Assembly (NCBI RefSeq): GCF_036174265.1
Contig: NZ_CP108055.1
Coordinates: forward strand, 7,068,001-7,132,000
Length of the DNA: 64,000 nt
From: Streptomyces sp. NBC_00285
GTDB lineage: Bacteria > Actinomycetota > Actinomycetes > Streptomycetales > Streptomycetaceae
Reading direction: 5' to 3'
The notes below the pieces were generated by a model, which saw only the letters and a program-made list of their open reading frames with translations, did not search any database and was not told the DNA's origin. Made by a program: the position numbers and the translations under genes. Positions 27,039 to 36,472 of this stretch are shown piece after piece (position 1 is the stretch's first letter; each line of letters starts with the position of its first letter).

Positions 27039-27425
27039 ATGAGCGAGCAGAGCCGTCCTCAGGACGCCCACCCGGAGTACGCGGACACGCTGCCGGAGTA
27101 CGCCGAGCGGGTCCTCGACGTGGCCGAACGCATTCCGCCCGGGCGCGTCATGACGTACGGCGACGTCGCCGAGTGGCTGGAGGAGGGCGGCCCCCGTCAG
27201 GTCGGCAGGGCCATGGCGTTGTACGGCGGAGCCGTCCCCTGGTGGCGTGTCGTCCGCTCGGACGGCGTCCTGCTCCCCGGGCACGAACTGCGTGCCCTCG
27301 GCCACTACCGCGCGGAGGGCACGCCCCTGAAAGAGGCGAGCAGGGCCGCCGAAAGCCATGTGCCGCGTCTCGACATGAGACGGGCGCGCTGGGACGGCGG
27401 CGGTCGCGCGGAGGGTCACACCTGA
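27039..27425 (+). CDS. Alkyltransferase-like (ATL) DNA repair protein
   Basis: The 128-residue protein matches the DNA-binding domain of O6-alkylguanine DNA alkyltransferases (PPGRVMTYGDVAEWL, the helix-turn-helix VGRAMALYGG, VPWWRVVRSDG). The acceptor motif PCHR is PWWR at 67-70, so the acceptor cysteine is tryptophan and the protein cannot take the alkyl group itself. ATL proteins flag lesions for nucleotide excision repair. ATG 27039 is chosen, though an in-frame ATG at 27030 is an alternative. The mycobacterial locus has a homologue in the same place. It stands alone between the membrane protein gene and adnA. Confidence 0.9.
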   Translation: MSEQSRPQDAHPEYADTLPEYAERVLDVAERIPPGRVMTYGDVAEWLEEGGPRQVGRAMALYGGAVPWWRVVRSDGVLLPGHELRALGHYRAEGTPLKEASRAAESHVPRLDMRRARWDGGGRAEGHT

Positions 27426-27700
27426 CAGCTTCCGCCATCCCGCGGGCCCAGGGGCGCTCTCAGGCCCGTAAGAGGGAAACGGGGTACATCCGTGGCATGC
27501 CGTACGTTCATGGGGTGAGGGACGTGGGTGTCGGGAGCGCCGCGTGGGCTGCGTGGGCCACGCGGGAAGAAGGGGAAGCCCTGCCTCCGCACTCGGTGTC
27601 GGCGTAGCGTCGGCCGTACTCGTCCCCCTCATCTCCCGTCCACCGCCCTCCACGCGCGGCGGGCCGCCCAACAGCACACCCACCAGGACCGGCGAACCAC

Positions 27701-30700
27701 GTGAGCTCCTCTTCCTCCACCAGGCGTCTGCCGCACTCCCAGGTGCGGCAGGGCAGCCGTGGCGCTTACCGACTGGTGCGTACCCAGCCCGCCCGTGTGG
27801 CTCCCCCTCGTCTTGACGCCGCACAGAGTGCCGTGGTTGAGCACGGACGCGGCCCATTGCTCGTTCTCGCAGGTCCGGGCACTGGGAAGACCACCACGCT
27901 CGTCGAGTCCGTGGCGTCACGGATCGCCCGTGGCGGCGACCCCGCGCGCGTGCTCGTGCTGACGTTCAGCCGCAAGGCGGCCGTCGAACTGCGCGACCGC
28001 ATGGCGCTGCGCATAGGAGCGGCGCGCTCCCCTCAGGCGACCACCTTCCACTCGTTCTGCTACGCCCTGGTCCGCGCCCACCAGGACAGCGAGCTGTTCG
28101 TGGAACCGCTGCGGCTGCTGTCGGGACCCGAACAGGACGTCGCGGTACGGGAGCTGCTCGCCGGCCAGCCCGACCTGGAGCGGCTCGGCCTCGCGCACGT
28201 GCGCTGGCCGGACGAACTGCGTGCTTGCCTGACCACCCGCGGCTTCGCCGACGAGGTCCGCGCGGTCCTCGCCCGCAGCCGCGAGCTGGGCCTCGGGCCG
28301 GGCGCCCTGGACGCCTTCGCCCGTCGCCTCGGCCGCCCCGACTGGCGGGCCGCGGCCGCCTTCCTCGCGGAGTACCTGGACGTCCTGGACCTCCAGGGCG
28401 TGCTCGACTACGCCGAACTGGTCCACCGCGCGGTGCTCCTCGCCCACCGGCCCGAGGTCGCCGAGCAACTTGCCGCGCAGTACGACGCCGTGTTCGTCGA
28501 CGAGTACCAGGACACCGACCCGGCCCAGGTACGGCTGCTGCAGGCCCTCGCCGGCGGCGGCCGCAACCTCGTCGCCTTCGGAGACCCCGACCAGTCGATC
28601 TACGCGTTCCGGGGCGCGGACGTGAACGGCATCCTCGACTTCCCGTACGCCTTCCCGCGCGTGGACGGCCGTGCGGCCCCGGTCGAGGTCCTGCGCACCT
28701 CCCGCCGTTCCGGCGCCGCCCTGCTCGCCGCGACCCGGCTGGTGACCCAGCGCATGCCGTTGACCCGGCTGCCCGCGGAGAAGGTCCGCGCCCACCGCGG
28801 CCTCGCCCCCGTCCGGGACGGCGGACGCGTGGAGGTGTTCACCTACCCGACCCCCGGTACGGAACTGGACAACATCGCGGACGTCCTGCGCAGGGCACAC
28901 CTGGAGGACGGTGTCCCGTGGGGTGAGATGGCCGTTCTGGTCCGCGCCGGCTCGCGCACGATCCCCACGGTGCGCCGCGCGCTCACCGCGGCCGGCGTGC
29001 CCCTGGACATCGACGGCGACGATCTGCCGCTGCGGCACGAGCCGGCGGTGGCGCCCCTGCTGACCGCACTCCGGGCGGTGGCCGCGGCGGAAACTGCGGG
29101 GGGTGTCGTACGGCCCGAAGAGGCGCGAGTACGACCCGACGGCGACCTTGCCGCCGGGGAGCGGGCGTCGGACGGTGAGACTGCTGCTCCTGAGGGACGG
29201 GCGCCGGACGGCGAAAGCGCTTCCGAGACGCAGCCGTCGGATCCTGAGCCGCAGTCGTCGGCCACCTCCTGGCTCGACACCGAGACCGCGCTCACCCTCC
29301 TCGCCTCACCCCTCGCCGCCATGGACGCCGCCGACCTGCGCCGCCTCGGACGCGCTCTGCGCGACGAGGAGCGGGCTGCCGGGAACGCCCTGCCGCCGCC
29401 CTCGGACGAACTGCTCGCGCGGGCTCTCGCCGAGCCCGAACGGCTGGCCGCGCACGACCCCGCGTACGCGCGTGGCGCCCAGCGGCTCGGCGCGCTGCTC
29501 GGCAAGGCCCGTGAGCGCCTGGCCGGCGGTGGCAGTGCCGAGGAGGCGCTGTGGGACCTGTGGGAGGGCACGCCGTGGCCCGGGCGCCTGGCCAGGTCCG
29601 CCCGGCGCGGCGGGGCGGCGGGGCGCAACGCGGACCGTGACCTCGACGCCGTGTGCGCGCTGTTCGCGACCGCCGCGCGCGCGGAGGAGCGCACCGGGGG
29701 CAGGGGTGCCCTGAACTTCCTGGAGGAGATCGACGCCGAGGACATCGCCGCCGACACCCTCACACGGCGTGCCGTACGACCCGACGCCGTACGCCTGATG
29801 ACCGCGCACCGCTCCAAGGGTCTGGAGTGGCGCCTGGTCGTCGTCGCGGGTGTCCAGGAGGGCCTGTGGCCGGACCTGCGCCGGCGCGGCTCTCTCCTGG
29901 AGGCCGACCGCATCGGCCGTGACGGGCTCGCCGAACCGCTCACTCCGGGGGCCCTGCTCGCCGAGGAGCGCCGCCTGTTCTACGTCGCCGCCACGCGTGC
30001 GCGTGAGCGCCTCGTCGTCACCGCGGTGAAGGCACCGGCCGACGACGGCGACCAGCCCTCCCGGTTCCTGACCGAACTCGGCGTCGAACCCCAGGACATC
30101 ACCGGCCGTCCACGCCGCCCCCTGTCGGTCGCCGCGCTGGTGGCCGAGCTCCGCGCCACCACCGTCGACCCGCGTGTCTCCGACACTCTGAGGGAGGCCG
30201 CCGCCCGCCGGCTGGCCCGGCTCGCGGCTCTCGGCGACGAGGACGGCCGCCCGCTCGTCCCCTCGGCCCACCCCTACCGCTGGTGGGGCATGTTCGAGCC
30301 GACCGAGTCCAAGGTGCCGCTGCGCGACCGCGATCAGCCTGTCGTGCTCTCCGGCAGCGCCCTCGACCAGCTCGCCAACACCTGTGCCCTCCAGTGGTTC
30401 CTGGGCCGCGAGGTGAAGGCCGACGCACCGGCCACGGTCGCCCAGGGCTTCGGCAACGTCGTGCACGTCCTCGCCGACGAGGTCGCCTCCGGGCACACCC
30501 CCGCCGACCTCGATGTCCTCATCGAGCGACTCGACTCAGTGTGGAACGCCCTCGCCTTCGACGCGCCCTGGAAGTCGGCGCAGGAGAAGGAGAACGCGCG
30601 CGTGGCGCTCGAACGCTTCCTGAAGTGGCACGTCGACTCCAGTGGTGGCCGCGCCGGACGTACGCCGGTGGCCAGTGAGCACGACTTCGACGTCACCCTC

Positions 30701-31150
30701 GCGGCGGGCGACGTCGAGGTGCGCATCCGGGGTCAGATGGACCGCGTCGAGACCGACGGCGAGGGCCGCGCGTACGTCGTCGACTTCAAGACCGGCAAGC
30801 AGCCGGTGAGTTCCGCCGAGGTGGAGCGCCACCCTCAGCTCGCCGTCTACCAGCTCGCCGTGCGCGAGGGCGCCGTCGACGAGGTCTTCGGCGGGGAACG
30901 ACCGGAGACCGGCGGGGCCGAACTCGTCCAGCTGCGCCAGGGTGCCCCCAAGCGGGACGGCGGCGAGACCCTCCCCAAGGTGCAGGCGCAGGAGCCGCTG
31001 GAGGGGGAGTGGGTCGGAGATCTGCTCGCCACTGCGGCCGGGAAGGTCCTCGACGAACGATTCACGCCGAACGCGGGGCAGCACTGCACCCACTGCGCGT
31101 TCCGGGCCTCGTGCAGCGCGCGGCCGGAAGGACGGCACGTCGTGGAGTGA
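27701..31150 (+). CDS. adnA: AdnA: UvrD-like helicase with C-terminal nuclease domain
   Basis: The 1149-residue protein contains UvrD-type helicase motifs (Walker A AGPGTGKT at 57-64, FVDEYQDTDPAQV, GDPDQSIYAFRG, motif TAHRSKGLEWRLV) and a C-terminal RecB-type PD-(D/E)xK nuclease with VVDFKTGKQ. Cysteines 895, 1129, 1132 and 1138 fit an AddB-type iron-sulfur staple. AdnA and AdnB form the actinobacterial helicase-nuclease that resects double-strand breaks. GTG 27701 lacks a ribosome site, but no better start was seen. A low-complexity acidic insertion lies near residues 465-525. It is the first of two adjacent partner genes. Confidence 0.95.
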   Translation: MSSSSSTRRLPHSQVRQGSRGAYRLVRTQPARVAPPRLDAAQSAVVEHGRGPLLVLAGPGTGKTTTLVESVASRIARGGDPARVLVLTFSRKAAVELRDRMALRIGAARSPQATTFHSFCYALVRAHQDSELFVEPLRLLSGPEQDVAVRELLAGQPDLERLGLAHVRWPDELRACLTTRGFADEVRAVLARSRELGLGPGALDAFARRLGRPDWRAAAAFLAEYLDVLDLQGVLDYAELVHRAVLLAHRPEVAEQLAAQYDAVFVDEYQDTDPAQVRLLQALAGGGRNLVAFGDPDQSIYAFRGADVNGILDFPYAFPRVDGRAAPVEVLRTSRRSGAALLAATRLVTQRMPLTRLPAEKVRAHRGLAPVRDGGRVEVFTYPTPGTELDNIADVLRRAHLEDGVPWGEMAVLVRAGSRTIPTVRRALTAAGVPLDIDGDDLPLRHEPAVAPLLTALRAVAAAETAGGVVRPEEARVRPDGDLAAGERASDGETAAPEGRAPDGESASETQPSDPEPQSSATSWLDTETALTLLASPLAAMDAADLRRLGRALRDEERAAGNALPPPSDELLARALAEPERLAAHDPAYARGAQRLGALLGKARERLAGGGSAEEALWDLWEGTPWPGRLARSARRGGAAGRNADRDLDAVCALFATAARAEERTGGRGALNFLEEIDAEDIAADTLTRRAVRPDAVRLMTAHRSKGLEWRLVVVAGVQEGLWPDLRRRGSLLEADRIGRDGLAEPLTPGALLAEERRLFYVAATRARERLVVTAVKAPADDGDQPSRFLTELGVEPQDITGRPRRPLSVAALVAELRATTVDPRVSDTLREAAARRLARLAALGDEDGRPLVPSAHPYRWWGMFEPTESKVPLRDRDQPVVLSGSALDQLANTCALQWFLGREVKADAPATVAQGFGNVVHVLADEVASGHTPADLDVLIERLDSVWNALAFDAPWKSAQEKENARVALERFLKWHVDSSGGRAGRTPVASEHDFDVTLAAGDVEVRIRGQMDRVETDGEGRAYVVDFKTGKQPVSSAEVERHPQLAVYQLAVREGAVDEVFGGERPETGGAELVQLRQGAPKRDGGETLPKVQAQEPLEGEWVGDLLATAAGKVLDERFTPNAGQHCTHCAFRASCSARPEGRHVVE

Positions 31151-31247
31151 GGTGAGCATGCCGGTGTGATGGGTCGCACCATGTGTGCCGACCAGCGCTT
31201 CTTCCGGCCCGCGGGGCGATTCGTCATCGGTTGTCAGTGCGCGCCGC

Positions 31248-31253
31248 TAGCCT
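31248..31253 (+). promoter_or_regulatory. -10 box TAGCCT, leaderless start of adnB
   Basis: TAGCCT is seven bases before ATG 31261. This gives adnB its own promoter inside the adnA-adnB gap, in addition to any read-through. Confidence 0.5.
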
Positions 31254-31260
31254 CTCCGAC

Positions 31261-34200
31261 ATGGCCGCCCGTCTCACCGATCCCGATCAGCTCAAGGAGC
31301 TCCTCGGCATCCCGTTCACCCCGGAGCAGACGGCCTGCATCGTCGCGCCGCCCGCCCCGCAGGTGATCGTGGCCGGAGCCGGCTCGGGCAAGACGACGGT
31401 GATGGCGGCCCGCGTGGTCTGGTTGGTCGGCACCGGCCAGGTCGCCCCCGAACAGGTCCTCGGTCTCACCTTCACCAACAAGGCCGCCGGTGAACTCGCC
31501 GAGCGCGTCCGCAAGGCACTGATCAGGGCAGGCGTCACCGACCCCGACGTCATCGACCCGGACAACCCGCCGGGCGAGCCCGTGATCTCCACCTACCACG
31601 CCTTCGCCGGCCGCCTGCTGACCGACCACGGCCTGCGTATCGGCCTCGAACCCACCTCCCGGCTGCTGGCCGACGCCACCCGCTACCAGCTCGCCGCGCG
31701 TGTGCTGCGCGAGGCCCCCGGCCTCTACCCGGCCCTGACCCGCTCCTTCGCCGACCTGGTCAGCGACCTCCTGACGCTCGACGCCGAGCTCGCCGAGCAC
31801 CTCGTACGCCCCGAGGCGTTGCGGACGTACGACGCCGAGCTGCTGCTCGGCCTTCAGGGCGCCAAGCTCACCAACGACGCCCTGCGCAAGGTCCCCGAGA
31901 CGGCCGCCGCCCGGCGTGAACTCGCCGAGCTGGTCGTCCGCTACCGCGCCGCCAAACGCGAACGCGACCTTCTCGACTTCGGCGACCAGATCGCCCTGTC
32001 CGCCCGGCTCGCAGGGATCCCGGAGGTGGGCCGCGTCCTGCGCGAGGAGTTCCGGGTCGTGCTCCTCGACGAGTACCAGGACACCTCGGTCGCCCAGCGT
32101 GTCCTGCTGGCAGGCCTGTTCGGCGACGGCACCGGCCACCCCGTCACCGCCGTCGGTGACCCCTGCCAGGCCATCTACGGCTGGCGTGGCGCCTCCGTCG
32201 CCAACCTCGACGACTTCCCCGAGCATTTCGCCCACCCCGACGGCCGGCCCGCCGCCCGGCAGGCGCTCAGCGAGAACCGCCGCAGCGGCGGCCGCCTCCT
32301 CGACCTCGCCAACGGCCTCGCCGAGCCCCTGCGCGCCATGCACGCGGGCGTGGAGGCACTTCGTCCCGCTCCCGGCGCCGAACGCGACGGCTTGGTGCGC
32401 TGCGCCCTCCTGCTCACCCAGGCGGAGGAGATCGACTGGCTCGCGGACTCGATCGCCCATCTCGTCCGCACCGGGACGGAACCAGGTGAGATCGCCGTCC
32501 TGTGCCGCACGGCGACCGACTTCGCCGAGATCCAGGGCGCCTTGGTCGAGCGGGACGTCCCGGTGGAGGTGGTCGGCCTCTCGGGCCTGCTGCACCTCCC
32601 CGAGGTCGCCGACCTGGTCGCCGTCTGCGAGGTCCTCCAGGACCCCGGCGCCAACGCCGCCCTGGTCCGCCTGCTGACCGGTCCGCGCTGGCGCATCGGC
32701 CCGCGTGACCTCGCCCTCCTCGGACGCCGTGCCCGGCGCCTGGTGTCCCACGCGCGCGTGGACGGCGACGACGACCCCGACCGCCGACTTGCCGAGGCCG
32801 TCGAGGGGGTCGACCCGGCCGAGGTGATATCGCTCGCGGACGCCCTGGAGACCTTCCTGGAGACGCCCCTGCAGAGCGACGAGGACGACGACGGGCTGCC
32901 CTTCTCGCCGGACGCGCGCGTGCGGTTCGCGCGCCTGGCCGCCGAACTGCGCGATCTGCGCCGCTCGCTCGCCGACCCCCTGATGGATGTGCTGCACCGC
33001 GTTCTCGCCGTCACCGGCCTGGAGGTCGAACTGTCGGCGTCCCCGCACGCGCTGGCGGCCCGCCGCCGCGAGACCCTGTCGAACTTCCTCGACGTCGCCG
33101 CCGCGTTCGCCGCGGGCGACGGCGAGGCGACCCTGCTCGCCTTCCTCGGCTTCCTGCGCACGGCCGCCCAGTACGAGAAGGGCCTCGACAACGCCCTGCC
33201 GGGCGGCGAGAACACCGTCAAGGTGCTCACCGCGCACAAGTCCAAGGGCCTGGAGTGGGACGTCGTCGCCGTTCCCGGCCTGGTCACCGGTACCTTCCCC
33301 AGCGCCAAGGGCCGTGAGAAGTGGACCGCCCAGGGCAAGGTGCTGCCGCACGCCCTGCGCGGCGACACCGACACCCTGCCCGACATCGCGTCCTGGGACT
33401 CGCGTGGCATGAGGGACTTCCACGAGGCGATGAAGGACCACCAGCACACCGAGGAACTCCGCCTCGGCTACGTCACCTTCACCCGCCCCCGCTCCCTGCT
33501 CCTCGGCTCCGGCCACTGGTGGGGGCCGACGCAGAAGAAGCCCCGAGGACCGTCCGACTTCCTCCAGGCCCTGTACGACCACTGCACGGCCGGTCACGGC
33601 GAGATCGAGTCCTGGGCCGACGAGCCCGCCGAGGACGAGGAGAACCCGGCGCTCCACCAGCAGACCCTGGACCAGGTCTGGCCCCTGCCCCTCGACGACA
33701 CCGCCCTCGCCCGTCGTCGCGCCGCCGCCGAGACGGTCCTGGCCCACCTGGAGGCCCTCGCCTCCCACACCGACGACCATCCCGCGGCCGCCCACGACCC
33801 GGACAGCTACGACGACCCGGACTGGCCCCCGCCGCCGGACGACGAAGAACAGGACTCCGAGGGTCGGGCCTTCGAGCGGCAGGCCTTCGGAGAGCCGGAC
33901 TTCGGGGACCTCGGGGACCCCGAGGACGAGCCCCTTGCGGAGGACCCGGCCGACTGGGACTCCTGGACGTCGGCCCGGCCGGCCGTCCCGCACCAGGCCA
34001 CGGCCCCGGACACCGACGGGCACGGGCACTCCGATGCGACGGAGGGACCACGCGGCCACCCCGATGAGCATGAGCCGCAGGATCCGCCCGCCCACGGTCC
34101 GGAACGCCCACCCACGCGGGCACACGCGCGTGCAGCGCACCCCCGCATCACTCCCGAGGAAGCCCGCACCATCGCCTCCTGGGACCGTGACCTCGATGCC

Positions 34201-34896
34201 CTCACCGGGGAACTCCTGCGCGCGCGGCGATCCGTCACCGAAGTGCCGTTGCCCGCGTCGCTCACCGCGACGCAGGTGCTCCGCCTGGCCGCCGACCCGG
34301 ACGGGCTCGCGGAGGAACTCGCGCGCCCCATGCCGCGCCCTCCGCAACCCGCCGCACGTCAGGGCACCCGTTTCCATGCCTGGGTCGAAGCCCGCTTCGA
34401 AGCACTGACCCTGCCCATGCTGGAGCCGGACGACCTGCCGGGCAGCGACGCCGAGATCGCCGACGAACGCGACCTCGAAGGCCTCAAGGACGCCTTCGAG
34501 CGCACCGAGTACGCCCACCGCACCCCCCATCGCCTTGAGACGCCCTTCCAGCTCGCCATCGCGGGCCGCGTGGTCCGGGGCCGTATCGACGCCGTCTACC
34601 GGCAGACCGACGGGGACGCGACGACGTACGAGATCGTCGACTGGAAGACCAGCCGCACGCGCACCGCCGACCCCCTCCAGCTCGCCCTGTACCGGCTCGC
34701 CTGGGCCGAACAGCAGGGTGTGCCTGTGGAATCGGTCACGGCCACTTTCCTGTACGTGCGCACCGGAGAAGTCGTACGCCCCAGGAACCTTCCGGACAGG
34801 GCCGCCCTGGAACGACTGCTCACACAGGACCCGGACCCTTCCGCGCAAGCAAACTGTGAGCAACCGCCCAACGAGGATGTCGGTGCGGGCCGATAG
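31261..34896 (+). CDS. adnB: AdnB: UvrD-like helicase with C-terminal nuclease domain
   Basis: The 1211-residue protein has Walker A AGAGSGKT (38-45), LLDEYQDTSVAQ, VGDPCQAIYGWRGA and TAHKSKGLEWDVV, then a nuclease domain with IVDWKTSRT and the catalytic Asp and Lys. No iron-sulfur cysteine cluster is visible, unlike in AdnA. Between the helicase and nuclease parts is an acidic, Pro/His-rich linker of about 120 residues (around 33,770-34,140). ATG 31261 is fixed by the leaderless promoter; earlier in-frame GTG starts lie in the intergenic gap. AdnB pairs with AdnA as the motor and nuclease that processes DNA ends. The adnAB locus is reported to be essential in Streptomyces. Confidence 0.95.
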   Translation: MAARLTDPDQLKELLGIPFTPEQTACIVAPPAPQVIVAGAGSGKTTVMAARVVWLVGTGQVAPEQVLGLTFTNKAAGELAERVRKALIRAGVTDPDVIDPDNPPGEPVISTYHAFAGRLLTDHGLRIGLEPTSRLLADATRYQLAARVLREAPGLYPALTRSFADLVSDLLTLDAELAEHLVRPEALRTYDAELLLGLQGAKLTNDALRKVPETAAARRELAELVVRYRAAKRERDLLDFGDQIALSARLAGIPEVGRVLREEFRVVLLDEYQDTSVAQRVLLAGLFGDGTGHPVTAVGDPCQAIYGWRGASVANLDDFPEHFAHPDGRPAARQALSENRRSGGRLLDLANGLAEPLRAMHAGVEALRPAPGAERDGLVRCALLLTQAEEIDWLADSIAHLVRTGTEPGEIAVLCRTATDFAEIQGALVERDVPVEVVGLSGLLHLPEVADLVAVCEVLQDPGANAALVRLLTGPRWRIGPRDLALLGRRARRLVSHARVDGDDDPDRRLAEAVEGVDPAEVISLADALETFLETPLQSDEDDDGLPFSPDARVRFARLAAELRDLRRSLADPLMDVLHRVLAVTGLEVELSASPHALAARRRETLSNFLDVAAAFAAGDGEATLLAFLGFLRTAAQYEKGLDNALPGGENTVKVLTAHKSKGLEWDVVAVPGLVTGTFPSAKGREKWTAQGKVLPHALRGDTDTLPDIASWDSRGMRDFHEAMKDHQHTEELRLGYVTFTRPRSLLLGSGHWWGPTQKKPRGPSDFLQALYDHCTAGHGEIESWADEPAEDEENPALHQQTLDQVWPLPLDDTALARRRAAAETVLAHLEALASHTDDHPAAAHDPDSYDDPDWPPPPDDEEQDSEGRAFERQAFGEPDFGDLGDPEDEPLAEDPADWDSWTSARPAVPHQATAPDTDGHGHSDATEGPRGHPDEHEPQDPPAHGPERPPTRAHARAAHPRITPEEARTIASWDRDLDALTGELLRARRSVTEVPLPASLTATQVLRLAADPDGLAEELARPMPRPPQPAARQGTRFHAWVEARFEALTLPMLEPDDLPGSDAEIADERDLEGLKDAFERTEYAHRTPHRLETPFQLAIAGRVVRGRIDAVYRQTDGDATTYEIVDWKTSRTRTADPLQLALYRLAWAEQQGVPVESVTATFLYVRTGEVVRPRNLPDRAALERLLTQDPDPSAQANCEQPPNEDVGAGR

Positions 34897-34899
34897 GCT
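34894..34899 (+). promoter_or_regulatory. -10 box TAGGCT, leaderless start
   Basis: TAGGCT overlaps the end of adnB and stands seven bases before ATG 34907, which decides that start over ATG 34901. Confidence 0.5.
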
Positions 34900-34906
34900 C
34901 ATGACC

Positions 34907-36319
34907 ATGAGCCATCCCGTTGACAGTGCCGTCAGCGCCGTCCGCACGTACATCGAGCAGCACCGCGCCGCCTTCCTCGACGACCTCGCCGAATGGCTGC
35001 GCATCCCGTCCGTCTCGGCCCAGCCCGACCACGGCCCCGATGTACGCCGCAGCGCCGACTGGCTTGCCGCCAGGCTCAAGGAGACCGGTTTCCCCACCGT
35101 CGAGGTCTGGGAGACGCCGGGCGCGCCCGCCGTCTTCGCCGAGTGGCCCGCCGAGGACCCGGCGGCGCCCACGGTCCTCGTCTACGGCCATCACGACGTA
35201 CAGCCCGCCGCCCGTGAGGACGGCTGGGACAGCGACCCCTTCGAGCCGGTCGTCCGCGGCAACCGGCTCTACGCGCGCGGGGCGGCCGACGACAAGGGCC
35301 AGGTGTTCTTCCACACCCTCGGCGTCCGCGCCCACCTCGCCGCCACCGGCCGCACCGCCCCCGCGGTGCACCTGAAGCTGCTGATCGAGGGCGAGGAGGA
35401 GTCCGGCTCCCCGCACTTCCGCGCCCTGGTCGAGGAGCGCGCACAGCGGCTCGCAGCCGACGCAGTGATCGTTTCCGACACCGGTATGTGGGCCGAGGAC
35501 ACCCCCACCGTGTGCACCGGCATGCGTGGCCTCGCCGAGTGCGAGATCCGGCTGTACGGCCCCGACCAGGACATCCACTCCGGCTCCTTCGGCGGCGCCG
35601 TCCCCAACCCGGCCACGGCCGCCGCCCGCCTCGTCGCCGCCCTGCACGACGAGCACGCACGCGTGGCCGTCCCCGGCTTCTACGACGGCATCGTCGAACT
35701 GACCGACCGTGAGCGGGAACTCTTCGCCGAGTTGCCCTTCGACGAGGAGCAGTGGCTGCGCACCGCCAAGTCGCACGCGACCCACGGCGAGGCCGGGCAC
35801 TCCACTCTGGAGCGGATCTGGGCCCGCCCCACCGCCGAGGTCAACGGCATCGGGGGCGGCTACCAGGGCCCCGGCAGCAAGACGGTCGTCCCGTCGTCGG
35901 CCATGGTGAAGCTGTCGTTCCGGCTGGTCGCGGGACAGGACCCGGGCCACATTGAGAAGGCCGTTCGCGCCTGGGCCGCCGACCGGGTGCCCGCCGGGAT
36001 CCGGCTGGAGATCACCTTCGGCGCGGCCACGCGCCCGTGCCTGACCCCGCTCGACCACCCCGCCCTCAAGTCCGTCGTACGAGCCATGAGCCGTGCCTTC
36101 GACAAGCCGGTCCGCTTCACCCGCGAAGGCGGATCGGGCCCTGCCGCCGACCTCCAGGAAGTCCTCGGTGCGCCCGTGCTCTTCCTCGGCATCTCCGTCC
36201 CCTCCGACGGCTGGCACGCGCCCAACGAGAAGGTCGAGATCGATCTGCTCCTCAAGGGTGTCGAGACCTCCGCGTACCTGTGGGGTGATCTCGCCGAGCA
36301 CTGGAGTCATGCGCCCTGA
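34907..36319 (+). CDS. M20 family dipeptidase
   Basis: The 470-residue enzyme has the M20 metallopeptidase signature: GHHDVQP (His96 and Asp98), GAADDKG (Asp129), EGEEESGSP (Glu162 to 165), and DTGMWAE plus a dimerisation domain in the second half. These are the metal and catalytic residues of the M20F/carnosine dipeptidase-like group. It probably cleaves short peptides taken in by the cell; the exact substrate is open. No signal peptide is visible, so it acts in the cytoplasm. The -10 box of its promoter overlaps the end of adnB, but it has no functional link to repair that I can see. Confidence 0.94.
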   Translation: MSHPVDSAVSAVRTYIEQHRAAFLDDLAEWLRIPSVSAQPDHGPDVRRSADWLAARLKETGFPTVEVWETPGAPAVFAEWPAEDPAAPTVLVYGHHDVQPAAREDGWDSDPFEPVVRGNRLYARGAADDKGQVFFHTLGVRAHLAATGRTAPAVHLKLLIEGEEESGSPHFRALVEERAQRLAADAVIVSDTGMWAEDTPTVCTGMRGLAECEIRLYGPDQDIHSGSFGGAVPNPATAAARLVAALHDEHARVAVPGFYDGIVELTDRERELFAELPFDEEQWLRTAKSHATHGEAGHSTLERIWARPTAEVNGIGGGYQGPGSKTVVPSSAMVKLSFRLVAGQDPGHIEKAVRAWAADRVPAGIRLEITFGAATRPCLTPLDHPALKSVVRAMSRAFDKPVRFTREGGSGPAADLQEVLGAPVLFLGISVPSDGWHAPNEKVEIDLLLKGVETSAYLWGDLAEHWSHAP

Positions 36320-36472
36320 CCGGCCCGCGCCGACCGGTAGCGCGCGGGGCACCTCACAAGGGCCGCCCCGCATCGCGAAGCTGCTGCCGGATCCGGTCGC
36401 CCTCCGCCGCACGCCCCGCCGAACCACCACACGCCGAACCAATCCGCAGTACCGGGGGAGTTGGAAGCACCC

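Noticed and set aside
27426..27700. Short ORFs between the ATL gene and adnA
   Set aside because: No ribosome site, no -10 box, and composition unlike genes here; probably plain intergenic DNA of 275 bases.
31234..35172. Open frame of over 1300 codons opposite adnB
   Set aside because: The sense strand carries AdnB with full helicase motifs; the antisense frame is Gly/Val/Arg-rich without any motif.
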